A DNA stretch of 64,000 bases, from positions 3,782,001 through 3,846,000 of the forward strand of contig NZ_CP061378.1 in NCBI RefSeq assembly GCF_015624485.1, written 5' to 3'. The notes beneath the pieces are model-generated. The model did not search any database and was not told where the DNA came from. It was given only the letters and a program-made list of their open reading frames with translations. Source of the stretch: Bradyrhizobium genosp. L (GTDB taxonomy: Bacteria > Pseudomonadota > Alphaproteobacteria > Rhizobiales > Xanthobacteraceae). Positions 40,301-49,365 of this stretch are shown piece by piece. The stretch's first letter is position 1. Each line of letters opens with the position of its first letter. Made by a program: the position numbers and the translations under genes.

Positions 40301-42526
40301 CCCGGCGAGGACGCCAAGGTGGTGCTGGCCGCGGTCGATGTCGGCATCCTCAATCTCACCAATTACAAGCCGCCGGCGCCGGACGATTACTATCTCGGCC
40401 AGCGCCGCCTTACGGCCGAGATCCGCGACCTCTATGGGCAATTGATCGACGGCATGCAGGGCACGCGCGGCCAGATCCGCAGCGGCGGTGACGCCGCCGG
40501 CGCCGAGCTGCAGGGCTCGCCGCCGACGCAGAAGCCGCTGGCGCTGTATTCCAGCATCGTCACCGTCGGTCCCGACGGCACCGCTGAGATCAGCTTCGAC
40601 ATCCCCGAATTCGCCGGCACGGCGCGGGTGATGGCGGTGGCTTGGAGCGCCACGAAACTCGGCCGCGCCACGACCGACGTCACTGTGCGCGATCCGGTGG
40701 TGCTGACCGCGACCTTGCCGCGCTTCCTGCTCACCGGCGACAAGGGCACGCTGAGCATGGATATCGACAATGTCGAGGGCGCCGTCGGCGACTACACTGT
40801 CAGTGTCAAGACCAGCGGACCGGTCAAGGTCTCGGGCAATCCGACCACGACTATGAAGCTTGCCGCCAAGCAGCGCTCGTCGCTGTCGCTTGGGCTGGAG
40901 GCCGGCGGCTCGGGACGAGCCGATTTCGATGTCGATATCTCCGGTCCGAACGGCCTGACCCTGGCGCGGCACTATGCGCTCGACGTCAAGCCGGCCACGC
41001 AAGTGCTGGCGCGGCGCTCGATCCGCACGCTGGCGAAGGGCGAGAGCCTGACGCTGACCTCGGACATGTTCTCCGATCTCGTCCCGGGCACCGGCAGCGT
41101 CTCGATCTCGGCGTCGCTGTCGACCGCGCTCGACGCCGCCAGCATCCTGCAAGCGCTCGATCGCTATCCCTATGGCTGCTCCGAGCAGATCACCAGCCGC
41201 GCGCTGCCGCTGCTCTATGTCAACGATCTCGCCGCCGGCGCCCATCTGGCGATGGATACCGCGGTCGACCAGCGCATCCGCGATGCGATCGAGCGGCTGC
41301 TGGCGCGGCAGGGCTCCAACGGCTCGTTCGGACTGTGGTCGGCTGGCGGCGACGATGCCTGGCTCGACGCCTATGTGACCGACTTCCTGACCCGGGCCCG
41401 CGAAAAGGGCTTTGCGGTGCCGGACGTGCTGTTCAAGAGCGCGCTCGACCGCGTCAGGAATTCGGTGGTCAACGCCAACGAGCCGGAGAAGGACGGCGGC
41501 CGCGATCTGGCCTACGGCCTCTATGTTCTGGCCCGCAATGGCGCAGCGCCGATCGGCGATCTGCGTTACCTCGCCGACACCAAGCTCGGCAATCTGGCGA
41601 CGCCGATCTCGAAGGCGCAGCTTGCCGCGGCGCTGGCGCTGGTCGGCGACAAGGCGAGGGCGGAGCGGGTATACGCTGCCGCGCTCGACGCGCTGAACCC
41701 GAAACCGGTGCTGGAGTTCGGCCGGGTCGATTACGGCTCGGCGCTGCGCGATGCGGCAGCCTTGGTCTCGCTCGCCGGCGAGGGCAACGCGCCGCGGCAG
41801 ACGCTGACCCAGGCGGTGCTGCGGGTCGAGGCCGCGCGAGGGCTATCGCCCTACACCTCGACGCAGGAGAATGCGTGGATGGTGCTGGCCGCGCGCGCGC
41901 TCGCGAAGGAGACGATGGCGCTCGACATCAACGGCGAGGCGGTCAAGACCGCGGTCTATCGCAGCTACAAGGCCGGCGAGATGGCAGGCCAGCCGATCCG
42001 GATCACCAACACCGGCGACGCGCCGGTGCAGGCGGTGGTCTCGGTGTCCGGCTCGCCGGTGACGCCTGAGCCGGCGGCGTCGAACGGCTTCAAGATCGAG
42101 CGCGCTTACTACACGCTCGACGGCAAGCCGGCCGACGTCAGCAAGGCGAAACAGAACGACCGTTTCGCCGTTGTCCTGAAGGTCACGGAAGCCAAACCGG
42201 AGTTCGGGCACATCATGGTCGCCGACTACCTGCCGGCCGGGCTCGAGATCGACAACCCGCACCTGGTGTCGTCGGGGGATTCCGGCACGCTCGACTGGAT
42301 CGAGGATGGCGTCGAGCCCAAGGACAGCCAGTTCCGCGACGACCGCTTCACCGCGGCGATCGACCGCGCCGCCAGCGACAAGTCGGTGTTCACGGTCGCT
42401 TACGTCGTGCGCGCGGTGTCGCCGGGCAAATACGTGCTGCCGCAGGCCTATGTCGAGGACATGTACAACCCCTCGCGCTACGGCCGCAGCGGGACCGGCT
42501 CGGTCGAGGTGCAGAAGGCGAAATGA
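37313..42526 (+). CDS. Bacterial alpha-2-macroglobulin
   Basis: A 1737-residue periplasmic protease trap. ATG 37313 has AGGAG seven bases upstream and gives a Sec signal peptide (cut near ASA, residue ~26); there is no lipobox Cys, unlike E. coli YfhM. Repeated beta MG-type domains fill the first two thirds (for example PAVKIDVFRIGDRNL, YVMTAAAKGPG, then ERGVYRSNETVYLTALLRD). The thioester motif GCSEQ is intact at Cys1289-Gln1292, inside an alpha-toroid (NGSFGLWSAGGDDAWLDAYVTDFLTRAR). On cleavage of the bait region the thioester would couple to the attacking protease. The gene overlaps that of PBP1C, its usual partner, by four bases. Confidence 0.93.
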   Translation: MIGLVRAAAICAALALGLGWGAASAANKAFTRDDLADSAIKLEAQIKSEAGPVNKTAATLRTDADAAFRRNDFRAGLQILGQIAATTPEDGANWLRLARTIFQIWTNSSSERTFLMERASTAAYIAYQRAGNQGEEADALGVLGTALSERKLWRPALDSLRMSLDMREVADVRRRYETLRDEHGFRLLDYTVDSDSASPRACFQFSEDLAKRVDFAPYLALAGTDKPALSAEDKQLCVDGLKHGERYNINLRAGLPSTVKETLPKSAEFNIYVRDRKPFVRFTGRAYVLPRTGQRGIPVVSVNTPAVKIDVFRIGDRNLINTVIDSDFQSALSRYQLSDLGDQRGVKVWSGELATATTLNQDVVTAFPVDQALGDLQPGVYVMTAAAKGPGTDDDGSLATQWFIVSDMGLSAFSGNDGIHVFVNSLASTDPVANAEVKLVARNNEILATRRTDAAGHVLFESGLARGEGGLSPALLTVTSDKADYAFLSLKTSAFDLTDRGVAGRAIPAAADAFVYAERGVYRSNETVYLTALLRDGQGNALSGTPLTMVIERPDGVEFRRAVLPDQGAGGRSLAVALNSAVPSGTWRVRVFTDPKGNSVGETTFMVEDYIPERIEFDLTAKDKLIKAEVPVELQVNGHFLYGAPASGLQLEGDMLVAPAANGRPGYPGYQFGVDDEQTASNERTSIGDLPEADANGAATFPVKLEKPPTSTRPQEAQIFIRMAETGGRSVERKIVLPVAPAASLIGVKPLFGDKSVAEGDKAEFDVVFVAPDGKQLPRDGLRYELLKLESRYQWYRQNSSWDYEPVKSTKRVSDGDVNLAADKPMRLTFQPQPGRYRLDVKSNDADGPVTSVQFDVGWYSDGSADTPDLLETSIDKPEYASGDTMTVTVNARSAGKLSVYVLGDRLLTTESIDVKEGTQQVKIPVGKDWGTGAYVLATLRRPLDEAAGRMPGRAIGLKWFGVDKKTRTLSVALSPPALVRPGSTLKIPVKLGGLNPGEDAKVVLAAVDVGILNLTNYKPPAPDDYYLGQRRLTAEIRDLYGQLIDGMQGTRGQIRSGGDAAGAELQGSPPTQKPLALYSSIVTVGPDGTAEISFDIPEFAGTARVMAVAWSATKLGRATTDVTVRDPVVLTATLPRFLLTGDKGTLSMDIDNVEGAVGDYTVSVKTSGPVKVSGNPTTTMKLAAKQRSSLSLGLEAGGSGRADFDVDISGPNGLTLARHYALDVKPATQVLARRSIRTLAKGESLTLTSDMFSDLVPGTGSVSISASLSTALDAASILQALDRYPYGCSEQITSRALPLLYVNDLAAGAHLAMDTAVDQRIRDAIERLLARQGSNGSFGLWSAGGDDAWLDAYVTDFLTRAREKGFAVPDVLFKSALDRVRNSVVNANEPEKDGGRDLAYGLYVLARNGAAPIGDLRYLADTKLGNLATPISKAQLAAALALVGDKARAERVYAAALDALNPKPVLEFGRVDYGSALRDAAALVSLAGEGNAPRQTLTQAVLRVEAARGLSPYTSTQENAWMVLAARALAKETMALDINGEAVKTAVYRSYKAGEMAGQPIRITNTGDAPVQAVVSVSGSPVTPEPAASNGFKIERAYYTLDGKPADVSKAKQNDRFAVVLKVTEAKPEFGHIMVADYLPAGLEIDNPHLVSSGDSGTLDWIEDGVEPKDSQFRDDRFTAAIDRAASDKSVFTVAYVVRAVSPGKYVLPQAYVEDMYNPSRYGRSGTGSVEVQKAK

Positions 42527-44763
42527 GCGATCGTGGTATGAACGGCGATGGACGCCCAGCACTCATGTCGTCATCCCCGGGCAAAAGCGCGAAGCGCGTC
42601 TTCGCGCAGATGACCCGGGGATCCACGTCTGCGGAAAGCGCAAGAGAAGACGTGGATGGCCGGGTCAAGCCCGGCCATGACGGATGGAGGAAGCGGTTCG
42701 TTCTTCGCCTCGCGGCTTTTGCGGCCGTCTCTCTGTTCGTCGTTGCCGGTGGCCTCGCCGCCTGGGCCTTCTCGCTCGGCCCGTTGCCGCTCGACGAGGC
42801 AAAGCAGGTCTCGACCACGGTTATCGACCGCAACGGCAAGCTGCTGCGCGCCTATGCGATGGCCGACGGGCGCTGGCGGCTGCCGGTTGATGCGAGGACG
42901 TCGGTCGATCCCGGCTATCTCAAGCTTTTGTTCGCCTATGAGGACAAGCGCTTCTACGAGCACCACGGCGTCGATCCGCTGGCGCTGTCGCGCGCCGCGT
43001 TCCAGCTCGCGACCCGCGGCCGCATCGTTTCCGGCGGCTCGACCATCACGATGCAGCTGGCACGGCTGATCGAGCCGCGGCATCAGCGGTCGGTCTATGC
43101 CAAGCTGCGGCAGATGGTGCGCGCGGTCGAACTGGAGCACCAACTCACCAAGGACCAGATCCTCGACCTCTATCTCGCCCTGGCGCCGTTCGGCGGCAAT
43201 CTCGAAGGCGTGCGTGCGGCCTCGATCGCCTATTTCGGCAAGGAACCGAAGCGGCTCTCGCTGGCCGAAGCCGCGCTCTTGGTGGCGCTGCCGCAATCGC
43301 CGGAGCGGCGGCGGCTCGACCGTCATCCGGAAGCCGCGCATCTCGCGCGCGACCGCGTGCTCGACCGCATGGTCGAGGACGGTGTCGTGTCCAAGGAAGA
43401 TGCCGCGCAGGCCAGGGCAACGCCGGTGCCGAAGCTGCGCAAGCAGATCCCGATGCTGGCGCCGCATTCCTCGGACCAGGCGGTTGCGACGGTGAAGGAT
43501 CAACCCGTCATCAAGCTGACGCTGGATGCCACGCTGCAGAAGAATCTCGAGGCGCTGGCGCATGACCGCGCCATCGCGCTCGGGCCCGACATCTCGGTCG
43601 GGATCGTCGCCGTCGACAATGAGAGCGGCGACGTGCTCGCGCGTATCGGCTCGCCGGATTATTTCGACGAGCGGCGGGCCGGGCAGGTCGACATGACCCG
43701 CGCCGTGCGCTCGCCGGGCTCGACGCTCAAACCGTTCATCTATGGACTCGCCTTCGAGGACGGCTTCGTGCATCCCGACAGCCTGATCGAGGATCGGCCG
43801 ATTCGCTTCGGCTCCTACGCGCCGGAAAATTTCGACATGACATTCCAGGGCACGGTGCCGGTGCGCAAGGCGCTGCAATTGTCGCTCAACGTGCCGGCGA
43901 TCGCGTTGCTCGACCGCGTCGGCGCTTCCAGGCTGTCGTCGCGGCTGAAGCAGGCCGGCACCAGCCTGGTGCTGCCGAAGGACGAGGCGCCAGGCCTCGC
44001 CATGGGCCTCGGCGGCGTCGGCATCACGCTGCAGGATCTGGTGCAGCTCTACGTTGGTCTGCCTCGGCTCGGCACCACCAAACCGCTGCGTGAAATCATG
44101 CAGGCGAGTGACGCGCGAGAGACGATGCGGCTGATGGATCAGGCCGCGGCCTGGCAGGTCGGCAACGTGCTGCTCGGCACGCCGCCGCCGGAAAACGGCG
44201 TCCATGGCCGGATCGCGTTCAAGACCGGCACCAGCTATGGCTACCGCGATGCCTGGTCGGTCGGCTTCGACGGCCGCATCACGATCGGCGTCTGGGTCGG
44301 CCGCCCGGACGGCGCGCCGGTGCCGGGCCTGGTCGGCCGCGTGTCCGCAGCACCAATCCTGTTCGATGCCTTCGCGCGCACCGGAAAAATCCCGGCCGCG
44401 CTGCCGAAGCCGCCGCGCGGCGTGCTGATCGCCAGCAACGCCAAACTGCCGCCGCCGCTGCGGCGCTTCCGGCCGCTCGGCGAACTGGTGCGCTCTGGCA
44501 GCGACCAGGCGCCGCACATCCAGTTTCCGGTGAATGGATCGCGCATCGACGTCGACCATTCCGAGGGCGGCCGCTTCGCGGCGATGCCGGTCAAGGTCGC
44601 CGGCGGCGTGCTGCCGCTGACGGTGCTGGTGAACGGCGTCTCGGCCGGGGATATCGACAGCCGGCGCCAGCGCCTGATCGATCCGCCCGGGCCGGGTTTT
44701 GCGCGGGTGACGGTGGTCGACGCGACGGGCGCTGCCGATACGGTGGTGATCCGGGTGCAGTGA
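42523..44763 (+). CDS. pbpC: Penicillin-binding protein 1C
   Basis: A 746-residue inner-membrane enzyme for peptidoglycan synthesis. After ~55 cytoplasmic residues comes a membrane helix (AAFAAVSLFVVAGGLAAWAF). The transglycosylase domain has YEDKRFYEHHGVDP with catalytic Glu140 and GGSTITMQLARL. The transpeptidase-like domain has SPGSTLKPF with Ser400/Lys403 and KTGTSYGYRD at Lys567. The last ~90 residues are the PBP1C C-terminal beta domain. PBP1C with alpha-2-macroglobulin is a known gene pair thought to repair and guard the wall after attack. Odd feature: residues ~15-53 are encoded by a palindromic repeat. Confidence 0.93.
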   Translation: MSDRGMNGDGRPALMSSSPGKSAKRVFAQMTRGSTSAESAREDVDGRVKPGHDGWRKRFVLRLAAFAAVSLFVVAGGLAAWAFSLGPLPLDEAKQVSTTVIDRNGKLLRAYAMADGRWRLPVDARTSVDPGYLKLLFAYEDKRFYEHHGVDPLALSRAAFQLATRGRIVSGGSTITMQLARLIEPRHQRSVYAKLRQMVRAVELEHQLTKDQILDLYLALAPFGGNLEGVRAASIAYFGKEPKRLSLAEAALLVALPQSPERRRLDRHPEAAHLARDRVLDRMVEDGVVSKEDAAQARATPVPKLRKQIPMLAPHSSDQAVATVKDQPVIKLTLDATLQKNLEALAHDRAIALGPDISVGIVAVDNESGDVLARIGSPDYFDERRAGQVDMTRAVRSPGSTLKPFIYGLAFEDGFVHPDSLIEDRPIRFGSYAPENFDMTFQGTVPVRKALQLSLNVPAIALLDRVGASRLSSRLKQAGTSLVLPKDEAPGLAMGLGGVGITLQDLVQLYVGLPRLGTTKPLREIMQASDARETMRLMDQAAAWQVGNVLLGTPPPENGVHGRIAFKTGTSYGYRDAWSVGFDGRITIGVWVGRPDGAPVPGLVGRVSAAPILFDAFARTGKIPAALPKPPRGVLIASNAKLPPPLRRFRPLGELVRSGSDQAPHIQFPVNGSRIDVDHSEGGRFAAMPVKVAGGVLPLTVLVNGVSAGDIDSRRQRLIDPPGPGFARVTVVDATGAADTVVIRVQ
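42564..42682 (+). repeat. Palindromic repeat element inside the pbpC reading frame
   Basis: The segment consists of nested inverted repeats: ATCCCCGGG (42573-42581)/CCCGGGGAT (42614-42622), ATCCACGTCT (42621-42630)/AGACGTGGAT (42648-42657), and GGCCGGG/CCCGGCC within 42658-42676. Its wording (CATGTCGTCATCCCCGGG... to ...GGCCATGACGG) is that of a repeat I recall as common between genes in Bradyrhizobium. Here it is translated in frame just before the membrane helix of PBP1C. Confidence 0.8.
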
Positions 44764-44782
44764 TGCGTCGCGCCGGTTGAAT

Positions 44783-45292
44783 TCACGCGTCGACAAAATT
44801 GATCTGACCCAGGAAATCCATTTTTCCGACCTCCACGCCGTTGTGACGCAAGATCGCGTAGGCCATCGCAATGTGGAAATAGGTGTTGGGAATCGTCATC
44901 TGCAGCAAATAGTCCGTGCCGCCGATCACCTTGCCTGGTGCCCAGGATAGCCTGACCTTGCGGTTGCCGGCGTCCGCATATTGCTCCAGCGTGACGCTGT
45001 TCACGAAATCCACGGTCTTGCGGATGCGCGCTTTCAGCTCATCGATCGTCTGCTCGTTGTCTTCGTGCACCGGCGGCTTCTGTCCTGACAGCCACGCCGC
45101 TGCGGCCTTGACGTAGTCGCACGCGCTTTGAACCTGATAGGAGGTGAGTGGCTGCATGTCTGGGGCAAGTCGGCTGCTCAAGAGCACGGTCGCATCGAAC
45201 GTCTTCGCAACCGCATGCTGCTCGGCCTTGTCGAGGCAGATCAGGAGGTTGCTGAGGCTCTGCATACATTGCAAGATGACATCATGGTACAT
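44783..45292 (-). CDS. DUF1993 family protein
   Basis: A 169-residue helical protein. MYHDVILQCMQSLSNLLICLDKA, FDATVLLSSRLAPDM, then NRKVRLSWAPGKVIGG and PNTYFHIAMAYAILRHNGVEVGKMDFLG are the defining features of DUF1993, related in fold to DinB. The conserved His in YFHIAMAYAILRHNG may bind metal. Function unknown. It converges on pbpC with a 19-bp gap. Confidence 0.88.
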   Translation of the reverse strand: MYHDVILQCMQSLSNLLICLDKAEQHAVAKTFDATVLLSSRLAPDMQPLTSYQVQSACDYVKAAAAWLSGQKPPVHEDNEQTIDELKARIRKTVDFVNSVTLEQYADAGNRKVRLSWAPGKVIGGTDYLLQMTIPNTYFHIAMAYAILRHNGVEVGKMDFLGQINFVDA

Positions 45293-45382
45293 CCGATCTC
45301 TCCTTTGTCGCGTTTGGATCGTAGCGCATAACGCAATACGGGCCGACGCTGTGTACGTCGGCCCATATCGCGTCGATGGCTG

Positions 45383-46564
45383 TCAAGCTGGCGCGCTGCA
45401 GGTTGCCGTGCGGCAATTCTCGGCGGCGGCGATGCGGATGGTCGCGAGCTCGGCGATGACGAAAGCCACTACGGCCAGGCCCGCGCCGACAAAACCGAGA
45501 TAGTGGGCGCCGACGAGCGGAATGGCGACTGCGCCGATCAGGCCCGCCGCCGACATCCCGAAGAATGAACCGGCGGTATTCAATCCCAGCAACACGGGAG
45601 CGATCGACGGGGCGAGGGCGACGAGGCGGTATTGTTGCGGCACCAGCAGGCCCCATCCGGCCGCGCCCCAGATCGCGACGACAGGAACGGCGGTCCACAG
45701 GCTCGCGCTGGTCCACGGCATCGATGCGCTGACGATGGCGAGCACGATCAGCGTCGTCAGGATCACCATCCGCGAACCGATGCGGTCGATCAGGCGTCCG
45801 AACGCGAGGTTCGCCACCGTGCCGCCGGCGCCCCACAGCACGAGCAACGCGCCCAGCACGACCGCATCGTTGCCGATGGCACGGTCGAACGCGACCGCGA
45901 AATACGTGTAGACGGTGAAGATGCCACCGAGGTTGACCAGGGTGGTGGCAAGCGTCAGCAGGATGCGCAAGTCAGCGAGGGGCGCCAGCCGCTTCGACAG
46001 CGAGACCGCCGGAGGCAGCGGCACGTCGGTCAGGAAAGCCCAGACCCCTAAACCGGCGGCGGTGCCGAGCGCAGCGACGAACAGCATCGTGTATCGCCAG
46101 TCGCCGAGGCCTCCAATGACTGCGCCGGCCGGTGACCCCAACGCGGTCGATAGCGTCAGGCCCGCCACCACGATGGAGAGCGCGTAGCCGCGGCGCTCCG
46201 GAGGCACCAGCATTGCGGCGGAGCCGGTTGCGGTCGGCGAGAACATGGCGGCGCCGACACCGGCGAGCGCGCGGGTCAACAACGCGATGGTGAAGGTCGA
46301 GGCGACTGCGGTCGCAAGGTTTGCCAGCACGAAGACGGCGGCACCCGCGATCAGCATGGTCTTGCGCGGAACACCGGCTGCGATCGCGGCGATTGTGGGA
46401 GACAGCAGCGCGAACGTGACCGAGTAAATCGTGGTCATCTGCCCGGCGGCGCCGATGCCGACATCGAAATGGCGAGCGATCTCCGGCAGCACTCCGGCGA
46501 CAACGAAGCTGTCGGTGCCGAGCGCGAACATCCCGATCGAGAGGACGAGAAGGCGGCGGTCCAT
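45383..46564 (-). CDS. MFS efflux transporter (AraJ/YdeA-like)
   Basis: A 393-residue inner-membrane protein with about 12 hydrophobic helices. LSIGMFALGTDSFVVAGVLPEIARHFDVGIGAAGQMTTIY at the front and LLTRALAGVGAAMFSPTATGSA in the middle are typical of arabinose/drug efflux proteins of this subfamily. The start at ATG 46564 has AGGAGA; an upstream start lacks one. It is 40 bp downstream of the alpha/beta hydrolase on the same strand and probably in one operon, divergent from the LysR gene. Confidence 0.88.
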   Translation of the reverse strand: MDRRLLVLSIGMFALGTDSFVVAGVLPEIARHFDVGIGAAGQMTTIYSVTFALLSPTIAAIAAGVPRKTMLIAGAAVFVLANLATAVASTFTIALLTRALAGVGAAMFSPTATGSAAMLVPPERRGYALSIVVAGLTLSTALGSPAGAVIGGLGDWRYTMLFVAALGTAAGLGVWAFLTDVPLPPAVSLSKRLAPLADLRILLTLATTLVNLGGIFTVYTYFAVAFDRAIGNDAVVLGALLVLWGAGGTVANLAFGRLIDRIGSRMVILTTLIVLAIVSASMPWTSASLWTAVPVVAIWGAAGWGLLVPQQYRLVALAPSIAPVLLGLNTAGSFFGMSAAGLIGAVAIPLVGAHYLGFVGAGLAVVAFVIAELATIRIAAAENCRTATCSAPA

Positions 46565-46604
46565 GATATTCTCCTGAATGTGTGTTGCGTGATGGCGGGC
46601 GCGG

Positions 46605-47492
46605 TCAGGCGGCAGCACCGATCGTCCCCCGGGTGGGCGCGAACCTCGCCTTGATCTCGCAGGCGACCTGCGAAACGTTTTCGTCGAGCACGAAATGTCC
46701 GCTATCGAGCCAGACGAGCTTGGCGTCCGGCAGGTCGTTCAGGTAGGCGCGCGCGCCCGGCGGAATGAAGAACGGATCGTGCTTGCCCCAGACGATCAGC
46801 GTTTTCGGCTGGTGCTTGCGGAACGCGGCCTGCCAGTCGGGATAGAGCGCGATGTTGCTTTTGTAGTTCTCGAGCAGGTCGACCTGGTAGTCCTGCGTGC
46901 CGGGACGGTCGAGCAGTGCCTGATCGAGAACCCAGTTGTCGGGGTTAATCGCTTGGGGATTCTTCGCTCCGACCAGCCAGTGGAATTTGGTCCCGTCGAG
47001 GCTGACGAACTCGCGCGCCGCCTTCTCCGTTTCGGCAGTGCGTTCCTCCCACAGCGGCAACAGCGCCTTCTTGGGAGCTTCGCCGACGCCCTCCATATAG
47101 GCGTTGGCGTTCTGGATGATGAAGCCTTTCACCTGCTCGGGGCGCTGCGCGAACAGGCGGAAACCGATCGGACCGCCGTAGTCCTGCATGTAGAGGATGT
47201 ACGAGCTGAGACCGAGGACATCGACAAGTCCCGCGACATGCGCCGCGAGATTATCGAAGGTGTAGGAGAACTCGTTGCGGGACGGGGCGTCGGAGTGGCC
47301 GAAGCCGATGTAGTCGGGCGCGATCAGATGGAAGCGCTCCGCCAGGGCCGGCATCAGGTCGCGGAACATCTGGCTTGAGGTCGGCAGCCCGTGAAGCAAC
47401 AGGATGGTCGGAGCGGAGGGGTCTCCAGCCTCGCGATAGAACACATTGCGACCGTTCACGGCGGCGGTGCGGTATGAGGTGCGATTGATCAT
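46605..47492 (-). CDS. Alpha/beta hydrolase (haloalkane dehalogenase/epoxide hydrolase type)
   Basis: A 295-residue cytoplasmic enzyme. HGLPTSS forms the oxyanion-side loop, Asp104 in YMQDYGGPIGFR is the nucleophile (Asp rather than Ser, so the dehalogenase/epoxide hydrolase branch), and His266 in DSGHFVLDE the base. WGKHDPFF is the acid-loop region. The substrate is not known. It starts 132 bp from the divergent LysR gene, which probably controls it and the MFS gene. Confidence 0.88.
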   Translation of the reverse strand: MINRTSYRTAAVNGRNVFYREAGDPSAPTILLLHGLPTSSQMFRDLMPALAERFHLIAPDYIGFGHSDAPSRNEFSYTFDNLAAHVAGLVDVLGLSSYILYMQDYGGPIGFRLFAQRPEQVKGFIIQNANAYMEGVGEAPKKALLPLWEERTAETEKAAREFVSLDGTKFHWLVGAKNPQAINPDNWVLDQALLDRPGTQDYQVDLLENYKSNIALYPDWQAAFRKHQPKTLIVWGKHDPFFIPPGARAYLNDLPDAKLVWLDSGHFVLDENVSQVACEIKARFAPTRGTIGAAA

Positions 47493-47624
47493 GGCCTTGC
47501 TTCCTGGTTGTCCGGCCGCGGACGAGGATTACGCCGTCATGCCGTGGCCCCCGTTTTGGGGCTTCCCGGAGTTGCCCGGCAGCCGGTAAGATCGGGAGAA
47601 ACCCTCTCAATTTTTGGAAGACCT

Positions 47625-48530
47625 ATGGATCGCTTGGACGCCATGTCGGTATTTCTCGCCACAGTTGAGTGCGGCAGCCTGTCGAAGGCCGGCCGCGAGC
47701 TGAGGCTTCCGCTGGCGACGGTCAGCAGGAAGGTCGCGGAACTCGAAGCGCATCTGAAGGCGACGCTGCTGATCCGCTCAGCCAAGGGCGTCGAGCTGAC
47801 CCCGGCCGGACGGTCCTACGTCACCGCCGCGAAATCGATCCTGGAGCAGTTGACCGAAGCCGAGCGCGCCGCATCCGGCGAGTACACCGAGCCGAAGGGC
47901 GATCTGGTCGTTACTGCGCCGATCATGTTCGGCAGATTGCACGTGCTGCCGATCGTGACGCGCTTCCTGGAGGCGTATTCCGAAGTGTCGGTCGGCCTTG
48001 TCATGACCGACCGGCTGGCGCACTTCCTCGAAGATCAGGTCGACGTTGCCATTCGCATCGGGCCGCTGCCGGACAGCAACCTCATCGCAACCCGCCTTGG
48101 CGCGGTCAGGCACGTGATCTGTGCCAGTCCGGATTACCTGGCTGCCAACGGGATTCCGGCGGCGCTCGATGACCTCGCGCAGCACAGGCTCATTTCGTTC
48201 CAGAGCGTGTCCGCATTGAGCTCCTGGATATTCGAGACCGGCGGCACCGAAACCACGGTGCCGTTTCGCTCGCGCCTGAGCGTCAACACGATCGATGCGG
48301 CAATCGATGCGGCGCAATCGGGCGCAGGATTGGTTCGCGCGGTGTCCTACCAGGTCGCTGATCACGTGCGCGACGGACGGCTGGCCATCGTCTTGCAAGA
48401 CTTCGAGCCGCAGCGCCGCCCGGTGCACCTGGTCTACGATTCCCAGAACCGTTTGGCGCTCAAGCTGCGCGCATTTGTCGATTTTGTCGTCCCGCGCTTG
48501 CGCGAGCGTCTCGCTCACGCCGAGCTCTAG
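47625..48530 (+). CDS. LysR-family transcriptional regulator
   Basis: A 301-residue protein. ATG 47625 gives the standard start: MDRLDAMSVFLATVECGSLSKAGRELRLPLATVSRKVAELEAHLKATLL is the winged helix, then LTPAGRSYV. The remaining part is the effector-binding domain (DLVVTAPIMFGRLHVLPIVTRFLEAYSEV, VDVAIRIGPLPDSNL) of the type often paired with efflux or hydrolase genes. It is divergent from the hydrolase-MFS pair and likely controls it. Ligand unknown. Confidence 0.92.
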   Translation: MDRLDAMSVFLATVECGSLSKAGRELRLPLATVSRKVAELEAHLKATLLIRSAKGVELTPAGRSYVTAAKSILEQLTEAERAASGEYTEPKGDLVVTAPIMFGRLHVLPIVTRFLEAYSEVSVGLVMTDRLAHFLEDQVDVAIRIGPLPDSNLIATRLGAVRHVICASPDYLAANGIPAALDDLAQHRLISFQSVSALSSWIFETGGTETTVPFRSRLSVNTIDAAIDAAQSGAGLVRAVSYQVADHVRDGRLAIVLQDFEPQRRPVHLVYDSQNRLALKLRAFVDFVVPRLRERLAHAEL

Positions 48531-48555
48531 GATTCAGCGCGACGGCCGGCAGAGC

Positions 48556-49365
48556 TCAGCGGATGAACGACCAGTTCTTGTAGAACACGGTCTTGAACGA
48601 GGCCGCGATCGCGGCCGCGACCACGAGCGCCGCATCGAAGGCCGGCTGCAAATGGTTCGGGCGCACGATGTCCATGAACAGGCAGTAGCGGGTCTGGTCG
48701 ACGTCGTTCACAGATTGGTGGAACAGGGTGTCGTCGAACACGAACAGCGGCTGGTTCTTCCAGTAATGCGTCTTGTCGTCGACATTGATGTAGACGTCGT
48801 TGCTGTCGATCGGCTCGAGATTATAGAGCACGCGGAAGGTCAGGCGCAGCGGGCCGAAGTGCCAGGAGGTCTTCTCGCGGGTGTTGAACACCGAGACCGC
48901 GATGGTCTTGATGTAGCGGAAGTCCTGCTCGAACGCGGGAATCTTGACCGTGATGTCTTGCTGCCGCGCGAACCATTTGAAGGTCAGCATGCCGCGCTTG
49001 CTGTTGCCGAGCACTTCAGCGACGCGCGCCTTGATCAGGTCGCCGTTCTCGACGAAAGCCTTGACGCAGGTTTCGATCTCGGCGCGATGCTCCGCCGGGA
49101 GATCTTCCAGACGGTACATGCCGAGGTTTCGCGCCGACAACAGGTCGGCAAGCAGGTTGATCGGCGACAGCAGCCAGGTCGGGATGCCGTTGCCGAGGAA
49201 GTACTTCTCCGCCATGTCGGGCGTGACCTTGAAATGCCGCTTGATGTCGAGCGCGCCGCAGATCAGGAAAAACAGCGTCAGGGTCGGCACGAAATACAGC
49301 GCCGGGACCAGGATGACGAGCACAACGGCAAATCGCCGGATGCGCTTGCGGGTGTTACGATCCAT
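48556..49365 (-). CDS. Aspartyl/asparaginyl beta-hydroxylase-like protein (LpxO-like)
   Basis: A 269-residue protein anchored by one membrane helix (FAVVLVILVPALYFVPTLTLFFLI, residues ~11-34). The C-terminal dioxygenase domain has KTSWHFGPLRLTFRVLYNLEP, WKNQPLFVFDDTLFHQSVND with metal-binding Asp/His, and TRYCLFMDIVRP. This layout fits LpxO, an Fe(II)/2-oxoglutarate enzyme that hydroxylates lipid A fatty acids at the inner membrane. ATG 49365 chosen by GGTGG spacing; 49371 is possible. It is divergent from a lipid A-type transferase gene. Confidence 0.8.
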   Translation of the reverse strand: MDRNTRKRIRRFAVVLVILVPALYFVPTLTLFFLICGALDIKRHFKVTPDMAEKYFLGNGIPTWLLSPINLLADLLSARNLGMYRLEDLPAEHRAEIETCVKAFVENGDLIKARVAEVLGNSKRGMLTFKWFARQQDITVKIPAFEQDFRYIKTIAVSVFNTREKTSWHFGPLRLTFRVLYNLEPIDSNDVYINVDDKTHYWKNQPLFVFDDTLFHQSVNDVDQTRYCLFMDIVRPNHLQPAFDAALVVAAAIAASFKTVFYKNWSFIR

